64,000 nt of DNA from Stagnimonas sp. (GTDB lineage Bacteria > Pseudomonadota > Gammaproteobacteria > Nevskiales > Nevskiaceae). Location: NCBI GenBank assembly GCA_030696045.1, contig JAUYNO010000012.1, positions 1-64,000 on the forward strand, written 5' to 3'. Positions 26,433 to 34,420 of the stretch are shown here, one piece after another. Position numbers and translations under genes: made by a program. How positions within the stretch are numbered: the stretch's first letter is position 1; every line of letters begins with the position of its first letter. The notes beneath the pieces are model-generated. The model saw only the letters and a program-made list of their open reading frames with translations, was not told the origin of the DNA and did no database searches.

Positions 26433-27326
26433 TCAGTTGTCGGGTTGATCCCCTTCCGGCCCCGGCTCGGCAGCTCCCAACTGCAGGGCCAACTCATAGA
26501 GTGGCTTGCGCTTGAGGCCGGTCAGCTCGGCAGCGACCCGTGCCGCCCGGGAGGGGGAAAGCTCCGCCAGCAGCACTTTCAGGGTCCGCTCGGCACTCAG
26601 GCTGGCCCGGCTTTCAGTCGCCGGCGCCCCCGCCACCACCAGCACGAACTCGCCGCGCTGGCGGTTGTCATCGGCGCGCAACCAGGCCGCCAGCTCGCCC
26701 GCCGGCAGGCGCAGGCTCTGCTCGAAGCGCTTGGTCAGCTCCCGCGCCAGGCAGACCATTCGGCCGGGCCCGAACTCGGTGGCGAGGTCCTCGGCGCATT
26801 CGACGATACGGTGCGGGGCCTCGTAGAACACCAGGGTCCGGGTCTCGGCCGCGAGCAGGCGCAGGCGTTCGCGGCGGGCGCTGGCCCGGGCCGGCAGGAA
26901 GCCGGCGAAGCTGAACTCGTCGGTCGGCAGGCCGGCCACCGACAGCGCCGCGATCAGGGCGCTGGGACCGGGGATGGCGCGCAGCTCCAGCCCGGCCTCG
27001 CGCACCGCCTTCACCAGGGCATAGCCCGGATCGGACACCAGCGGGGTGCCGGCATCGCTGATCAGGGCCAGGGTCTTGCCGGCGCCGAGGTCGGCGACCA
27101 GCCGCGCCGCGACCCGGTCCTCGTTGTGATCGTGCAGCGCCACCATGGGCTTGTGCAGCCCGAAGGCGGCCAGCAGCTGGCCGCTGGTGCGGGTGTCCTC
27201 GGCGCAGATCAGGTCCACCCGCGACAGCAGCGACAAGGCCCGGGGCGACAGGTCGCCCAGATTGCCGATCGGTGTCGCCACGACGTACAGACAACCCGGC
27301 AGCAGCGGTTCTTCGGAGGCGGTCAC
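26433..27326 (-). CDS. rsmI: 16S rRNA 2'-O-ribose methyltransferase RsmI (C1402)
   Basis: The protein has the tetrapyrrole-methylase fold: Y-V-V-A-T-P-I-G-N-L-G-D-L-S at the start, I-S-D-A-G-T-P-L-V-S-D-P-G in the middle, and P-G-P-S-A-L-I-A-A-L. RsmI methylates the ribose of C1402 in 16S rRNA. The frame is open far upstream, but homology begins just after GTG 27326, which gives 297 residues and is the only sensible start. Its 38-base spacing from the divergent lpoA start puts both promoters in a very short region. The order rsmI / lpoA-yraN-diaA matches enterobacteria. Confidence 0.93.
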   Translation of the reverse strand: MTASEEPLLPGCLYVVATPIGNLGDLSPRALSLLSRVDLICAEDTRTSGQLLAAFGLHKPMVALHDHNEDRVAARLVADLGAGKTLALISDAGTPLVSDPGYALVKAVREAGLELRAIPGPSALIAALSVAGLPTDEFSFAGFLPARASARRERLRLLAAETRTLVFYEAPHRIVECAEDLATEFGPGRMVCLARELTKRFEQSLRLPAGELAAWLRADDNRQRGEFVLVVAGAPATESRASLSAERTLKVLLAELSPSRAARVAAELTGLKRKPLYELALQLGAAEPGPEGDQPDN

Positions 27327-27364
27327 GAGGCGATCAGACGATATGAGCGTGCGATACTTTAACG

Positions 27365-29155
27365 ATGAAATCCGCGCCCCATCGCGTCGCCCTGCTGGCC
27401 CTGGCGCTGAGCCTGGCCGCGCCGGTCCGGGCCGAGTCGCCCGCCAATCAGGCGCAGGCGGCCATGGCCCGTGGCGACTACCGCGAAGCAAGCCAGTTCT
27501 ACCTCGCGGCCTCGCAGGCGGCACCGGGCGGCGTGCACGCCGAATACCTGCTGCTGGCGGCCGAGGCCCTGCGTGCCAGCGGCGACTACGCCGGCGTGGA
27601 AGCCATCCTGCGCCGCTTGCCGCCAGCCTCGCTGGAAGGCCTGGCCCTGCAGCGCGCCGGACTGCTGCGGGCCGAGGCGCGCATGGCGCAGGGCGATCCA
27701 AGCGGCGCGCTGGCGCTGTTGCCGCTCAAGCCCGACCCCAGCCTCGCCTCGCCGATCCTGGATCTCCGCGCCCAGGCCCAGTTCGCCAGCGGCGAGGTGC
27801 TGGCCGGCACCGCCAGCCGGGTAGCGCGCGAGCAACTGCTGCCAGAATCCGAGCGCGCGGGCAATCGCCAGCGGCTGTGGACCGAGCTGGGCCGCGCCGA
27901 ACTGGCGCCCCCCGCAGGGTCTGGCGATCCCCGGGTCAGCGGCTGGATCGAGCTGTCACGGCTGGCCCGCGAGGGCGCGCCACTGAGCGCCTACGAGCTA
28001 TGGCGCCGCCGCTACCCGGGCCACCCGGGCGAGGCCCAGCTACCCGGGCTGTTCATGCCTGCCGCCGTGGCGGGCGAACTGAGCACGCTGGGATTCGGCG
28101 CCGCGCCACCCCCGCCCGGCCGTGACCTGGCGCTGTTGCTGCCGCTGAGCGGGCCGCTGGCGGCAGCGGCGCAGGCCATCCACGCCGGTGCCGAAGCGGC
28201 GCGCAGTCAGGCCGGCGAGGACGCCCCAAGCCTGCGGGTCTACGACAGCCAGCCCGGGCTCGGCCTGGCGGTGGCCGCGGCAATGGAATCCGGTGCCGGC
28301 CTGCTGATCGGCCCCCTGCGCAAGGAGGATGTCGCCGCCCTCGCGGCACAGCCGCCGCAGCGGCCGACGCTGGCGCTCAATTACCTTGACGCCGGCCGGG
28401 TGCCGCCGGCCGGTTTCACCCCGTTCGGGTTGGCGCCGGAGGACGAGGCGCGTGCCGCCGCCGCGCACGCGATGGCCGAGGGCCACAGCCGCGCCGTGCT
28501 GCTGGTTCAGGACGGCGACTGGGGTGAGCGCATCGCGCAGGCCTTTCGCGGTGAGTTCGAGAGCCGGGGCGGCAGCGTGGTGGCGGAGGCCCGCTTCCGC
28601 GCCAACACCGTCGACTTCTCGGCCACGCTCAAGCCGCTGCTGGGCCTGGATGCGGCGGAGGCGCGCCGCAAGCAGCTGGCCGCGATCGGTATCCGCGCCG
28701 AGTTCGAGCCACGCCCGCGCGGCGATATCGACACCTTGTTCATCGGTGCCCGGGCCGCCCAGGCCAAGCTGATCTGGCCGCAGCTGCGGTTCTACCGCGC
28801 CGGCCGCCTCGCCAGCTATGCCCCGGCCGCCGCCGCCGATGCCGGTGCCGCCGACCTCGGCGGCCTGCGGGTCTGCGATGCCCCCTGGCGGCTGGCCAGC
28901 CAGGGCGAGCTGGCGGAGCTGCGTGGCCGGCTGGCGACGGTCAACCCGCGCAGCGCCGACGCCCAGCGGCTGTTCGCGCTTGGCTACGACGCCTACCGCA
29001 TCGCGCAACAGATGCTGGAACGCGGCCTGCCGCCCGGCGACGCCCTGCCCGGCCTCTCGGGCACCCTGGTGATCGACGCCGACGCCGCCCTGCACCGGCG
29101 GCTCGACTGCGTCGCCCTGGTGGCGCCGGATCCGGTGGTCGAGGACGGCGAGTGA
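27365..29155 (+). CDS. lpoA: LpoA-like activator of penicillin-binding protein 1A
   Basis: The 596-residue protein has an N-terminal TPR-like helical domain (about 25-240) and a C-terminal periplasmic-binding-protein fold (about 250-590). The C-terminal part opens L-A-L-L-L-P-L-S-G-P-L and contains A-V-L-L-V-Q-D-G-D-W-G. LpoA reaches through the periplasm to stimulate the peptidoglycan synthase PBP1A. Family members are outer-membrane lipoproteins, but this signal peptide (residues 1-23, ending V-R-A) has no cysteine, so the protein may be soluble in the periplasm. The assignment rests on the fold and on the conserved neighbours rsmI, yraN and diaA. Confidence 0.88.
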   Translation: MKSAPHRVALLALALSLAAPVRAESPANQAQAAMARGDYREASQFYLAASQAAPGGVHAEYLLLAAEALRASGDYAGVEAILRRLPPASLEGLALQRAGLLRAEARMAQGDPSGALALLPLKPDPSLASPILDLRAQAQFASGEVLAGTASRVAREQLLPESERAGNRQRLWTELGRAELAPPAGSGDPRVSGWIELSRLAREGAPLSAYELWRRRYPGHPGEAQLPGLFMPAAVAGELSTLGFGAAPPPPGRDLALLLPLSGPLAAAAQAIHAGAEAARSQAGEDAPSLRVYDSQPGLGLAVAAAMESGAGLLIGPLRKEDVAALAAQPPQRPTLALNYLDAGRVPPAGFTPFGLAPEDEARAAAAHAMAEGHSRAVLLVQDGDWGERIAQAFRGEFESRGGSVVAEARFRANTVDFSATLKPLLGLDAAEARRKQLAAIGIRAEFEPRPRGDIDTLFIGARAAQAKLIWPQLRFYRAGRLASYAPAAAADAGAADLGGLRVCDAPWRLASQGELAELRGRLATVNPRSADAQRLFALGYDAYRIAQQMLERGLPPGDALPGLSGTLVIDADAALHRRLDCVALVAPDPVVEDGE

Positions 29156-29550
29156 ACAGTACTCTTGGCGCTCTCGGCGTGCTGCGCGCCCTGCGGGCCG
29201 CTACCACCGGCGCCGACGCCGAGCAGCGCGCCTGTACCGAGCTGCAGCGGCGCGGCTTGAAGCTGGTCGCTCGCAACTGGCGCTGCCGGCACGGCGAGCT
29301 GGACCTGTTGATGCTGGACGGCGACACCCTGGCGGTGATCGAGGTGCGCGCCCGCGCGCACGCCAGCTACGGCGGCGCCGCCGGCTCGGTGGACGGCCGC
29401 AAGCAGCGCCGCATCGCCGCCGCGACCCAGGCCTGGCTGCAACAGAATCCGCGATGGGCGGAGTCGCCCCTGCGCTTCGACGTCTACGCCTGCGAGGCCG
29501 ACGGCCACAGCGACTGGCTGCAGGCCGCCTTCACCCTGGACGATCTGTAA
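29152..29550 (+). CDS. yraN: YraN, UPF0102 nuclease-fold protein
   Basis: The 132-residue protein starts at GTG 29152, overlapping the lpoA stop by four bases. It has the restriction-endonuclease-like fold of UPF0102. The opening is G-A-D-A-E-Q-R-A-C, then the core H-G-E-L-D-L-L-M-L-D-G and V-I-E-V-R-A-R, where Glu, Asp and E-x-K (here E-V-R) form the active-site pattern. The usual lysine is replaced by arginine in this copy. Cellular function is unknown in any organism. The stop shares a base with the diaA start. Confidence 0.93.
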   Translation: MNSTLGALGVLRALRAATTGADAEQRACTELQRRGLKLVARNWRCRHGELDLLMLDGDTLAVIEVRARAHASYGGAAGSVDGRKQRRIAAATQAWLQQNPRWAESPLRFDVYACEADGHSDWLQAAFTLDDL

Positions 29551-30149
29551 TGACTGATCTGCAAGCCCGCCTGCGCAGCCACTTTGTCGCCAGCCTCGCC
29601 GCCAAGCAGGCGACGCTGGACAGCGCCCTGCCCGCCCTCGAGCGCGCGGCCCGCCTGCTAGCGGCGCGGCTGGACGCCGGCCACAAGGTGCTGGCCTGCG
29701 GCAACGGCGGCAGCGCCGCCGACGCCCAGCATTTCGCCGCCGAGCTGGTCGGCCGCTACGAGCGCGAGCGCCCGGAACTGGCGGCCATCGCGCTGACCAC
29801 CGACAGCTCCCAGCTCACCGCCATCGCCAACGACTACGGCTACGAGCAAGTGTTCGCCAAGGCGGTGCGCGGCCTGGGCCGCACGGGCGACCTGCTGCTG
29901 GCGATCTCCACCTCTGGCAACTCGGCCAGCGTGGTGAAAGCCATCGAAGCGGCCCAGTCCAAGGGCATGACGGTGATCGCCCTGACCGGCAAGGACGGCG
30001 GCACCATGGCGCGGATGCTCTCTGGCGAGGACGTCGAACTGCGCGCCGCCAGCGAGGTCACCGCGCGGGTGCAGGAAGTGCACCTGCTGTTCCTGCACTG
30101 CCTCTGCGACGCGGTGGATGAGCTGCTTTATCCCCTCGGCCGCGCTTGA
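29550..30149 (+). CDS. diaA: DiaA-type SIS-domain protein (DnaA initiator-associating)
   Basis: The 199-residue protein has a single SIS (sugar isomerase) domain: A-C-G-N-G-G-S-A-A-D-A-Q-H-F-A-A-E-L and A-I-S-T-S-G-N-S-A-S-V. DiaA forms tetramers that bind DnaA and promote initiation at oriC; the close paralogue GmhA is sedoheptulose-7-phosphate isomerase. Sequence alone does not separate them well, but the lpoA-yraN-diaA order favours DiaA. It starts at ATG 29550, within the yraN TAA. In enterobacteria dolP (yraP) follows; here an unrelated two-gene cassette takes its place. Confidence 0.85.
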   Translation: MTDLQARLRSHFVASLAAKQATLDSALPALERAARLLAARLDAGHKVLACGNGGSAADAQHFAAELVGRYERERPELAAIALTTDSSQLTAIANDYGYEQVFAKAVRGLGRTGDLLLAISTSGNSASVVKAIEAAQSKGMTVIALTGKDGGTMARMLSGEDVELRAASEVTARVQEVHLLFLHCLCDAVDELLYPLGRA

Positions 30150-30228
30150 AACCAACGGCCGCTGCTTGGCGACCCTCCGGTTTCGTGGTTTGATACCGCT
30201 GGGATGGCGGAAAACTAGACATTGGGGT

Positions 30229-30249
30229 CCGGGGTAGGCACAGCCCCGG
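30229..30249 (+). promoter_or_regulatory. Small inverted repeat upstream of the membrane/pYEATS cassette
   Basis: CCGGGG at 30229-30234 pairs with CCCCGG at 30244-30249 across a nine-base loop, ending 21 bases before the GTG start. It could form a hairpin in the leader or bind a dimeric regulator. A TTGATA at 30190-30195 is a possible -35, but no good -10 follows. Confidence 0.35.
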
Positions 30250-30270
30250 TTGAATAGTCAGGGGGCTACC

Positions 30271-30882
30271 GTGATCGATGCGATACGGCTTCAGCTGCTT
30301 CAAGCGGGCAGCATGTGGGTCTGGATACTTGGCCTGGGCAGCATCGCCCTGATCCTGGTCGGTTCAACCCTGGCGCTGGCCTGGATCTTCGGCATCGGCC
30401 GGTTTCGGACTCCGATCACCAGCGACAGCGAGCCGTCGGAAAACCTCGCCTACGTGGTCTCCGCCGCCGTCATTCGGATAATCAACGATTTTCGGCATCT
30501 GCTGGCACTCATCATCGTGCTGATCTTCGCCTTCGCGCTGGCCTATGTGTTGTGGATTGCCGGTGAGCCCAAAGAGGCCGGCGACAAACTCAGCCAGATC
30601 GAGCAGATCAAGGAGGGGCTGCAAGCCGTGGTGGCGACCCTGGGCGGCTTGGTGGGATCGATCATCGGTTACTACTTTGGCGAATCGCGTGGCAGTTCGG
30701 CGCCAGCCAATGCGCCGCCGCCAGCGGTTGTGCCGCCGGCAACTCCAGTAAGTGCCCCGGCTCCCGCGCCGGGCGGTGGCCCGCCAGCGGCGGCGGGGGC
30801 TCCGAATGTCGCGCCAGCCGGAGGTGTGGTGGAGTCCGACGACGACGACCGAACCATTCGGGAGGCGTATAGTCCCAACTAG
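30271..30882 (+). CDS. Three-helix membrane protein with a Pro/Ala-rich tail, partner of a pYEATS protein
   Basis: I chose GTG 30271 (AGGGGG six bases upstream) over an earlier TTG (30250). The 203-residue product has a first membrane helix (about 13-35, W-V-W-I-L-G-L-G-S-I-A-L-I-L) and a cytoplasmic or periplasmic loop. A second helix follows (about 76-98, L-L-A-L-I-I-V-L-I-F-A-F-A-L-A), then an amphipathic stretch with heptad character (K-L-S-Q-I-E-Q-I-K-E-G-L). A short third glycine-rich helix ends G-S-I-I-G-Y-Y-F-G-E-S. The last 55 residues are Pro/Ala/Gly-rich and end in an acidic D-D-D-D patch. Small membrane proteins with a terminal G-x-x-G-Y-Y-F-G helix recur in putative signalling or conflict modules. 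I recognise no named family. It precedes the pYEATS gene by 53 bases. Confidence 0.8.
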   Translation: MIDAIRLQLLQAGSMWVWILGLGSIALILVGSTLALAWIFGIGRFRTPITSDSEPSENLAYVVSAAVIRIINDFRHLLALIIVLIFAFALAYVLWIAGEPKEAGDKLSQIEQIKEGLQAVVATLGGLVGSIIGYYFGESRGSSAPANAPPPAVVPPATPVSAPAPAPGGGPPAAAGAPNVAPAGGVVESDDDDRTIREAYSPN

Positions 30883-30935
30883 GTAGCCGGCACGCCGTCG
30901 ATGTGCCGACCGATGCGCCGATGGAGCTGGATGCA

Positions 30936-31367
30936 ATGCCGATGTCCGCCGAATCCAACCTGAAAATCGAGGTGGTCGATACCGCGATCGACCCCAAGGC
31001 GCCGAGGGCCAGGGAAGTCCGTCGCCGCCAGAATGAAGGACAGCGCCCTCTTTACAAGGTCTGGATCTATCTCAAGGGAAAAGATCTCGCTTTCGTCGAC
31101 AGCGTCACCTACACGCTGCACAAGAGCTTCGGAACGCCGGTGCGAACGGTCCAACGCAGTCTTCGCAATCCCAACTGCCAGCTCATCATTTGGACCTGGG
31201 GCGTGTTCAATGTCGGGGTCAGCATCCGCGACAAGTCGGGCAATCTTTACCAGTTGGTTCATGAGCTTGCTTACGACAGTGAATTCCGCAAGTCGGAGCC
31301 GGTAGTGCTGGTTGACGACAAGGAGCCGGCGGTTTCACGGCCCGTTCTTTACTCCAGCGCGCAGTAG
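30936..31367 (+). CDS. Prokaryotic YEATS (pYEATS) domain protein
   Basis: ATG 30936 is preceded by GGAG at nine bases; starts at 30903, 30921 and 30942 are alternatives. The 143-residue protein is one pYEATS beta-sandwich (about 35-125) after a charged, probably disordered N-terminus. Diagnostic features are Y-K-V-W-I-Y-L-K-G-K-D-L, V-D-S-V-T-Y-T-L-H-K-S-F-G-T-P-V-R, and I-I-W-T-W-G-V-F-N-V-G-V-S-I-R-D-K-S-G. These parallel the LH-P/S-F and GWG-x-F motifs of eukaryotic YEATS acyl-lysine readers. Bacterial versions have no established ligand and often accompany membrane proteins, as here. There is no signal peptide, so it is cytoplasmic. The assignment is from motif recognition, not a profile search. 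Confidence 0.8.
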   Translation: MPMSAESNLKIEVVDTAIDPKAPRAREVRRRQNEGQRPLYKVWIYLKGKDLAFVDSVTYTLHKSFGTPVRTVQRSLRNPNCQLIIWTWGVFNVGVSIRDKSGNLYQLVHELAYDSEFRKSEPVVLVDDKEPAVSRPVLYSSAQ

Positions 31368-31396
31368 CCCTGGTCAGCCAAAGGCTGGATTCCCCG

Positions 31397-32803
31397 ATGC
31401 TCCCAAGCGCGGCGGTGGTGGCGCTCAGAGCCTGCGTCCCCCCCGGCTCCCTGCTGACCGACCCCGCCGACTGCCTGGCCTACGGCTACGACAACTCCCG
31501 GCGGCTGGCGCTGCCACAAGCGGTCGCCTTCGCCACCACGCACGAACAAGTAGTCGCCCTGGTTCGCGTCTGCCACCAGTACCGCATCCCTCTGACCGCG
31601 CGCGGGCGCGGCACCAACACCACCGGCGCCAGCGTGCCGCTGGCCGGGGGACTGGTGCTGTCGCTGGAGCGCATGGATCGCATCCTCGAAGTCGCTCCCG
31701 GTGACCGCCTGATCCGCTGCGAAGCCGGCGCGCTCAACGGCACGGTGCAGGCCGAGGCCGCCCGGCATGGGCTGTTCTGGGCGCCGGACCCGACCAGCGC
31801 CGCCTTCAGCACCGTCGGCGGCAATCTCGCCTGCGGCGCCGGCGGCCCACGCGCGGTCAAGTACGGCACCGCCCGCGATGCGGTGCTGGGCCTGAAAGCG
31901 GTGAGCGGCGACGGGCGCACGCTCGTCGTCGGCGCCAGCACCACCAAGAGCGTGGTCGGCTACGACCTGACCCGCCTGCTGATCGGCAGCGAGGGCACGC
32001 TGGCGATCATCACCGAGGCGACGCTGCGGCTGCTGCCGAAGCCGTCGCGGACCCGCCTGCTGCGCGCCGCCTACGCCGACGTGCGCAGCGCCGCCGAGGC
32101 GGTGGCACGCGTCATGGGCCAGCCGGCGATCCCGTCGGCGCTGGAATTCATGGATGGCGAGGCGGTCCGGCTAGCCGAGAACTACCGGGCGACCGCCACG
32201 CCGGATGGCGTGCATGGCGCGGTTCCCGAAGGCACCGGCGCGCTGCTGCTGATCGAGGCCGATGGCGAGGACGACACCCTGCCTGCCGCCGTGGCCGCCA
32301 TCGAGGCAGCCGCCCGTGGCGCGGGCCTGATCGAACTGCGCGCAGCGACCGACGCCGCCGAGGCGGAGACCCTCTGGGCCTGCCGCAAGGCGCTGTCACC
32401 CAGCCTGCGCCAGCTGGCGCCGAAGAAGGTCAACGAGGACGTCGCGGTGCCGGTCACCCGCCTGCCAGCACTGATCGACGGCGTGCAGGCGCTGTCACGG
32501 CAGCACGCGCTGAAAATCGTCTGCTTCGGCCACGCCGGCAACGGCAATATCCACGTCAACCTCCTCGCCAACCCCGACGACCCGGAGCAATTGCGGCGGA
32601 TCGAGGCCTGCCTGCACGCGGTATTCCGGCTGGTGCTGTCGCTGGACGGCACCCTCAGCGGCGAGCACGGCGTCGGCATCGACAAGCGCGACTACGTCGG
32701 CTGGGAGGTGGCGGCGGACACGCTGGCGCTGATGCGGGCGATCAAGGCGCAGTTCGATCCGCACGGCATCCTCAATCCGGGCAAGGCCCTGCCAGCGCCC
32801 TAG
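31397..32803 (+). CDS. FAD-linked oxidase, GlcD/D-lactate dehydrogenase type
   Basis: The 468-residue flavoenzyme has a PCMH-type FAD domain (about 35-215; motifs R-G-R-G-T-N-T-T-G-A-S-V and P-D-P-T-S-A-A-F-S-T-V-G-G-N) and an FAD-oxidase C-terminal domain. The latter has H-A-G-N-G-N-I-H-V-N and the terminal H-G-V-G-I-D-K-R, F-D-P-H-G-I-L-N-P-G-K. This is the glycolate oxidase GlcD / D-lactate dehydrogenase group. The iron-sulfur partner GlcF and the second flavin subunit GlcE are not nearby, which favours a D-lactate or D-2-hydroxyacid dehydrogenase. It starts 29 bases after the pYEATS gene but is unlikely to be functionally linked. Confidence 0.9.
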   Translation: MLPSAAVVALRACVPPGSLLTDPADCLAYGYDNSRRLALPQAVAFATTHEQVVALVRVCHQYRIPLTARGRGTNTTGASVPLAGGLVLSLERMDRILEVAPGDRLIRCEAGALNGTVQAEAARHGLFWAPDPTSAAFSTVGGNLACGAGGPRAVKYGTARDAVLGLKAVSGDGRTLVVGASTTKSVVGYDLTRLLIGSEGTLAIITEATLRLLPKPSRTRLLRAAYADVRSAAEAVARVMGQPAIPSALEFMDGEAVRLAENYRATATPDGVHGAVPEGTGALLLIEADGEDDTLPAAVAAIEAAARGAGLIELRAATDAAEAETLWACRKALSPSLRQLAPKKVNEDVAVPVTRLPALIDGVQALSRQHALKIVCFGHAGNGNIHVNLLANPDDPEQLRRIEACLHAVFRLVLSLDGTLSGEHGVGIDKRDYVGWEVAADTLALMRAIKAQFDPHGILNPGKALPAP

Positions 32804-33792
32804 TCGCGATAAGCGCCGAAGTAGTCCCAGAATGCTTCAGTGGCCGAGTAGTCCTGCGCCGTCAGGCCGATGCTGCTGGACAGACCCTGGAACTCGCCGC
32901 CCGGCCAGGCATGGCCGCCGCCATTGATGCGGTAGAAGCGCAGCTCGTTGCCCTCGGCGCAGCCGGGGTAGCGGATCAGGTCGGTGGTGGTGCCGTCGAC
33001 GGCGGAGTTGGGCAGGGCTGCTTCCTGCGCGGCACCGCAGCCCTGGGCCTGCACCCAGTGCGCCACCGAACTGGCGGCGGAAGAAAAACCGCTGATGCCG
33101 TCGAAGGCCACCACCGGATCGAGCGTGCCCAGCATGTAGGCGATGGGCCTGGCCGGCATGGTCGCGCAGCTGGCGGCGATGCTGGGGCGCAGCACGGCGG
33201 CGGCGACACCGTAGGCGGCATAGCCCGCCGGGTTCGCGCAGGCATAGCGTTGCACCATGGCGCCGCCATTGGAGAAGCCCGCCAGATAGAGCTGGGCATC
33301 CTCGACATTCGAGGTCGCCCGCAGTCGTTGCGCCAGGGCGCTCAGAAAGCCGACATCGTCAATGCCCCGGCTGTCGGCGGGGTCTTCCGACCAACGTCCG
33401 TCCAGCGCCTCGGGCATCACCGCGATGGCGCCCTGACTGGCGACCAGGGCGCTGGCCTTGGCGATGTTGGCCATGCCCTGCGAGGTGCCAGCATTGCCGT
33501 GCAGCAACACCAGCACCGGGTGCCGGCCGCTGAGTGCCTGCGGGCGGATCAGCAGGTAGGAACGGGTCTGGCCCTGGTGGCTGAGCGATTCGACACCGGC
33601 TTCGGTACCGCGGGCCAGCACGACGTCGCGACCCTGGACGTTGACGGTGGCGCTGTCCTGGCTGGTCGGGCCACTGACGTAGCTGCCGCCACCAGAGCCG
33701 GCGCTGTCATCGCCGCCACCGCCGCCGCAGGCCGCGACCGCCAGCACCGTGCCCAACAGCAGCAAACGCGCTTGAATATCCTTTTCGAGCAT
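32800..33792 (-). CDS. Lipoprotein esterase of the polyhydroxybutyrate-depolymerase (LpqC) family
   Basis: Start at 33792 gives a lipoprotein signal (lipidated Cys22 in V-A-A-C, followed by a poly-Gly/Asp linker) and has GAGG at suitable spacing; the frame's upstream extension is unsupported. The catalytic domain (about 65-330) has the oxyanion region P-V-L-V-L-L-H-G-N-A-G-T-S-Q-G, the nucleophile in A-G-F-S-N-G-G-A-M, and the histidine in N-G-G-G-H-A-W-P-G. It belongs to the feruloyl-esterase/PHB-depolymerase-like group of alpha/beta hydrolases. It is probably surface- or periplasm-anchored and active on short esters; the substrate is unknown. Tail-to-tail with the FAD oxidase (four-base overlap). 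Confidence 0.87.
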   Translation of the reverse strand: MLEKDIQARLLLLGTVLAVAACGGGGGDDSAGSGGGSYVSGPTSQDSATVNVQGRDVVLARGTEAGVESLSHQGQTRSYLLIRPQALSGRHPVLVLLHGNAGTSQGMANIAKASALVASQGAIAVMPEALDGRWSEDPADSRGIDDVGFLSALAQRLRATSNVEDAQLYLAGFSNGGAMVQRYACANPAGYAAYGVAAAVLRPSIAASCATMPARPIAYMLGTLDPVVAFDGISGFSSAASSVAHWVQAQGCGAAQEAALPNSAVDGTTTDLIRYPGCAEGNELRFYRINGGGHAWPGGEFQGLSSSIGLTAQDYSATEAFWDYFGAYRD

Positions 33793-33892
33793 GGCAGTCC
33801 TCACAGACGCTGGGCGCTGATCCCGCGCCGGCCTGAAGCTTAGCGCCGCCTGGCCTTGCCGGACGCTGAACACCGTCGTCCCTGGCCCGGCT

Positions 33893-34330
33893 CTACTTCA
33901 CCACGCGCAAGTGGCCGCGCCCCTTGGGCTTGGGCGGTTCCGGATGATCGTCGCCCTCGCCCGCGGGGCTGACTTCGGCGGCTTCGCCACCGGCCTCAGC
34001 CACCGGCGGCTCCACCTCGCCGAACACCAGCCCCTCGCCGTTCTCGCGAGCGAAGATCGCCAGCACCGCGCCGCAGGGCACGGTGACATCGAAGGGGCGG
34101 CCGGAGAAGCGGGCCGAAAACCAGATCGGGTCCTCCTCAAGGTGCATGGACTGCACCGCCATCGGCGACAGGTTGAGGGTGATGCGGCCTTCCTGCACAT
34201 GCTGGCGCGGCACCGTCACCCCGGGGTAGTCGGCGGCGACCAGGATGTGCGGGGTGTAGCCGTTATCCACCGCCCATTCGTAGATGGCGCGGATCAGATA
34301 GGGACGGCGGGAGCGGTGGGCGCGCGACAC
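33893..34330 (-). CDS. sspB: ClpXP specificity-enhancing factor SspB
   Basis: The conserved opening R-R-P-Y-L-I-R-A-I-Y-E-W follows shortly after GTG 34330, the start chosen here (145 residues); an upstream in-frame extension looks non-coding. The SspB fold segments V-D-N-G-Y-T-P-H-I-L-V and I-T-L-N-L-S-P-M-A-V are clear. The disordered acidic tail ends in the XB motif G-R-G-H-L-R-V-V-K, which docks on the ClpX zinc domain. SspB delivers ssrA-tagged proteins to ClpXP. It is encoded just after sspA and the bc1 genes, as in many gammaproteobacteria. Confidence 0.94.
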   Translation of the reverse strand: MSRAHRSRRPYLIRAIYEWAVDNGYTPHILVAADYPGVTVPRQHVQEGRITLNLSPMAVQSMHLEEDPIWFSARFSGRPFDVTVPCGAVLAIFARENGEGLVFGEVEPPVAEAGGEAAEVSPAGEGDDHPEPPKPKGRGHLRVVK

Positions 34331-34420
34331 GGTGGGGCGGGTCTCGGAAATGGAGCGGCAAGGATACGCGTAGCCGGGCGAATGCAAGGGCTGCCGCGCC
34401 GGACGGCCTAGTACGGATCG

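Noticed and set aside
29550-30149. Sedoheptulose-7-phosphate isomerase (GmhA) for the SIS protein
   Set aside because: Motifs do not exclude it, but no LPS heptose genes are present and the lpoA-yraN order favours DiaA.
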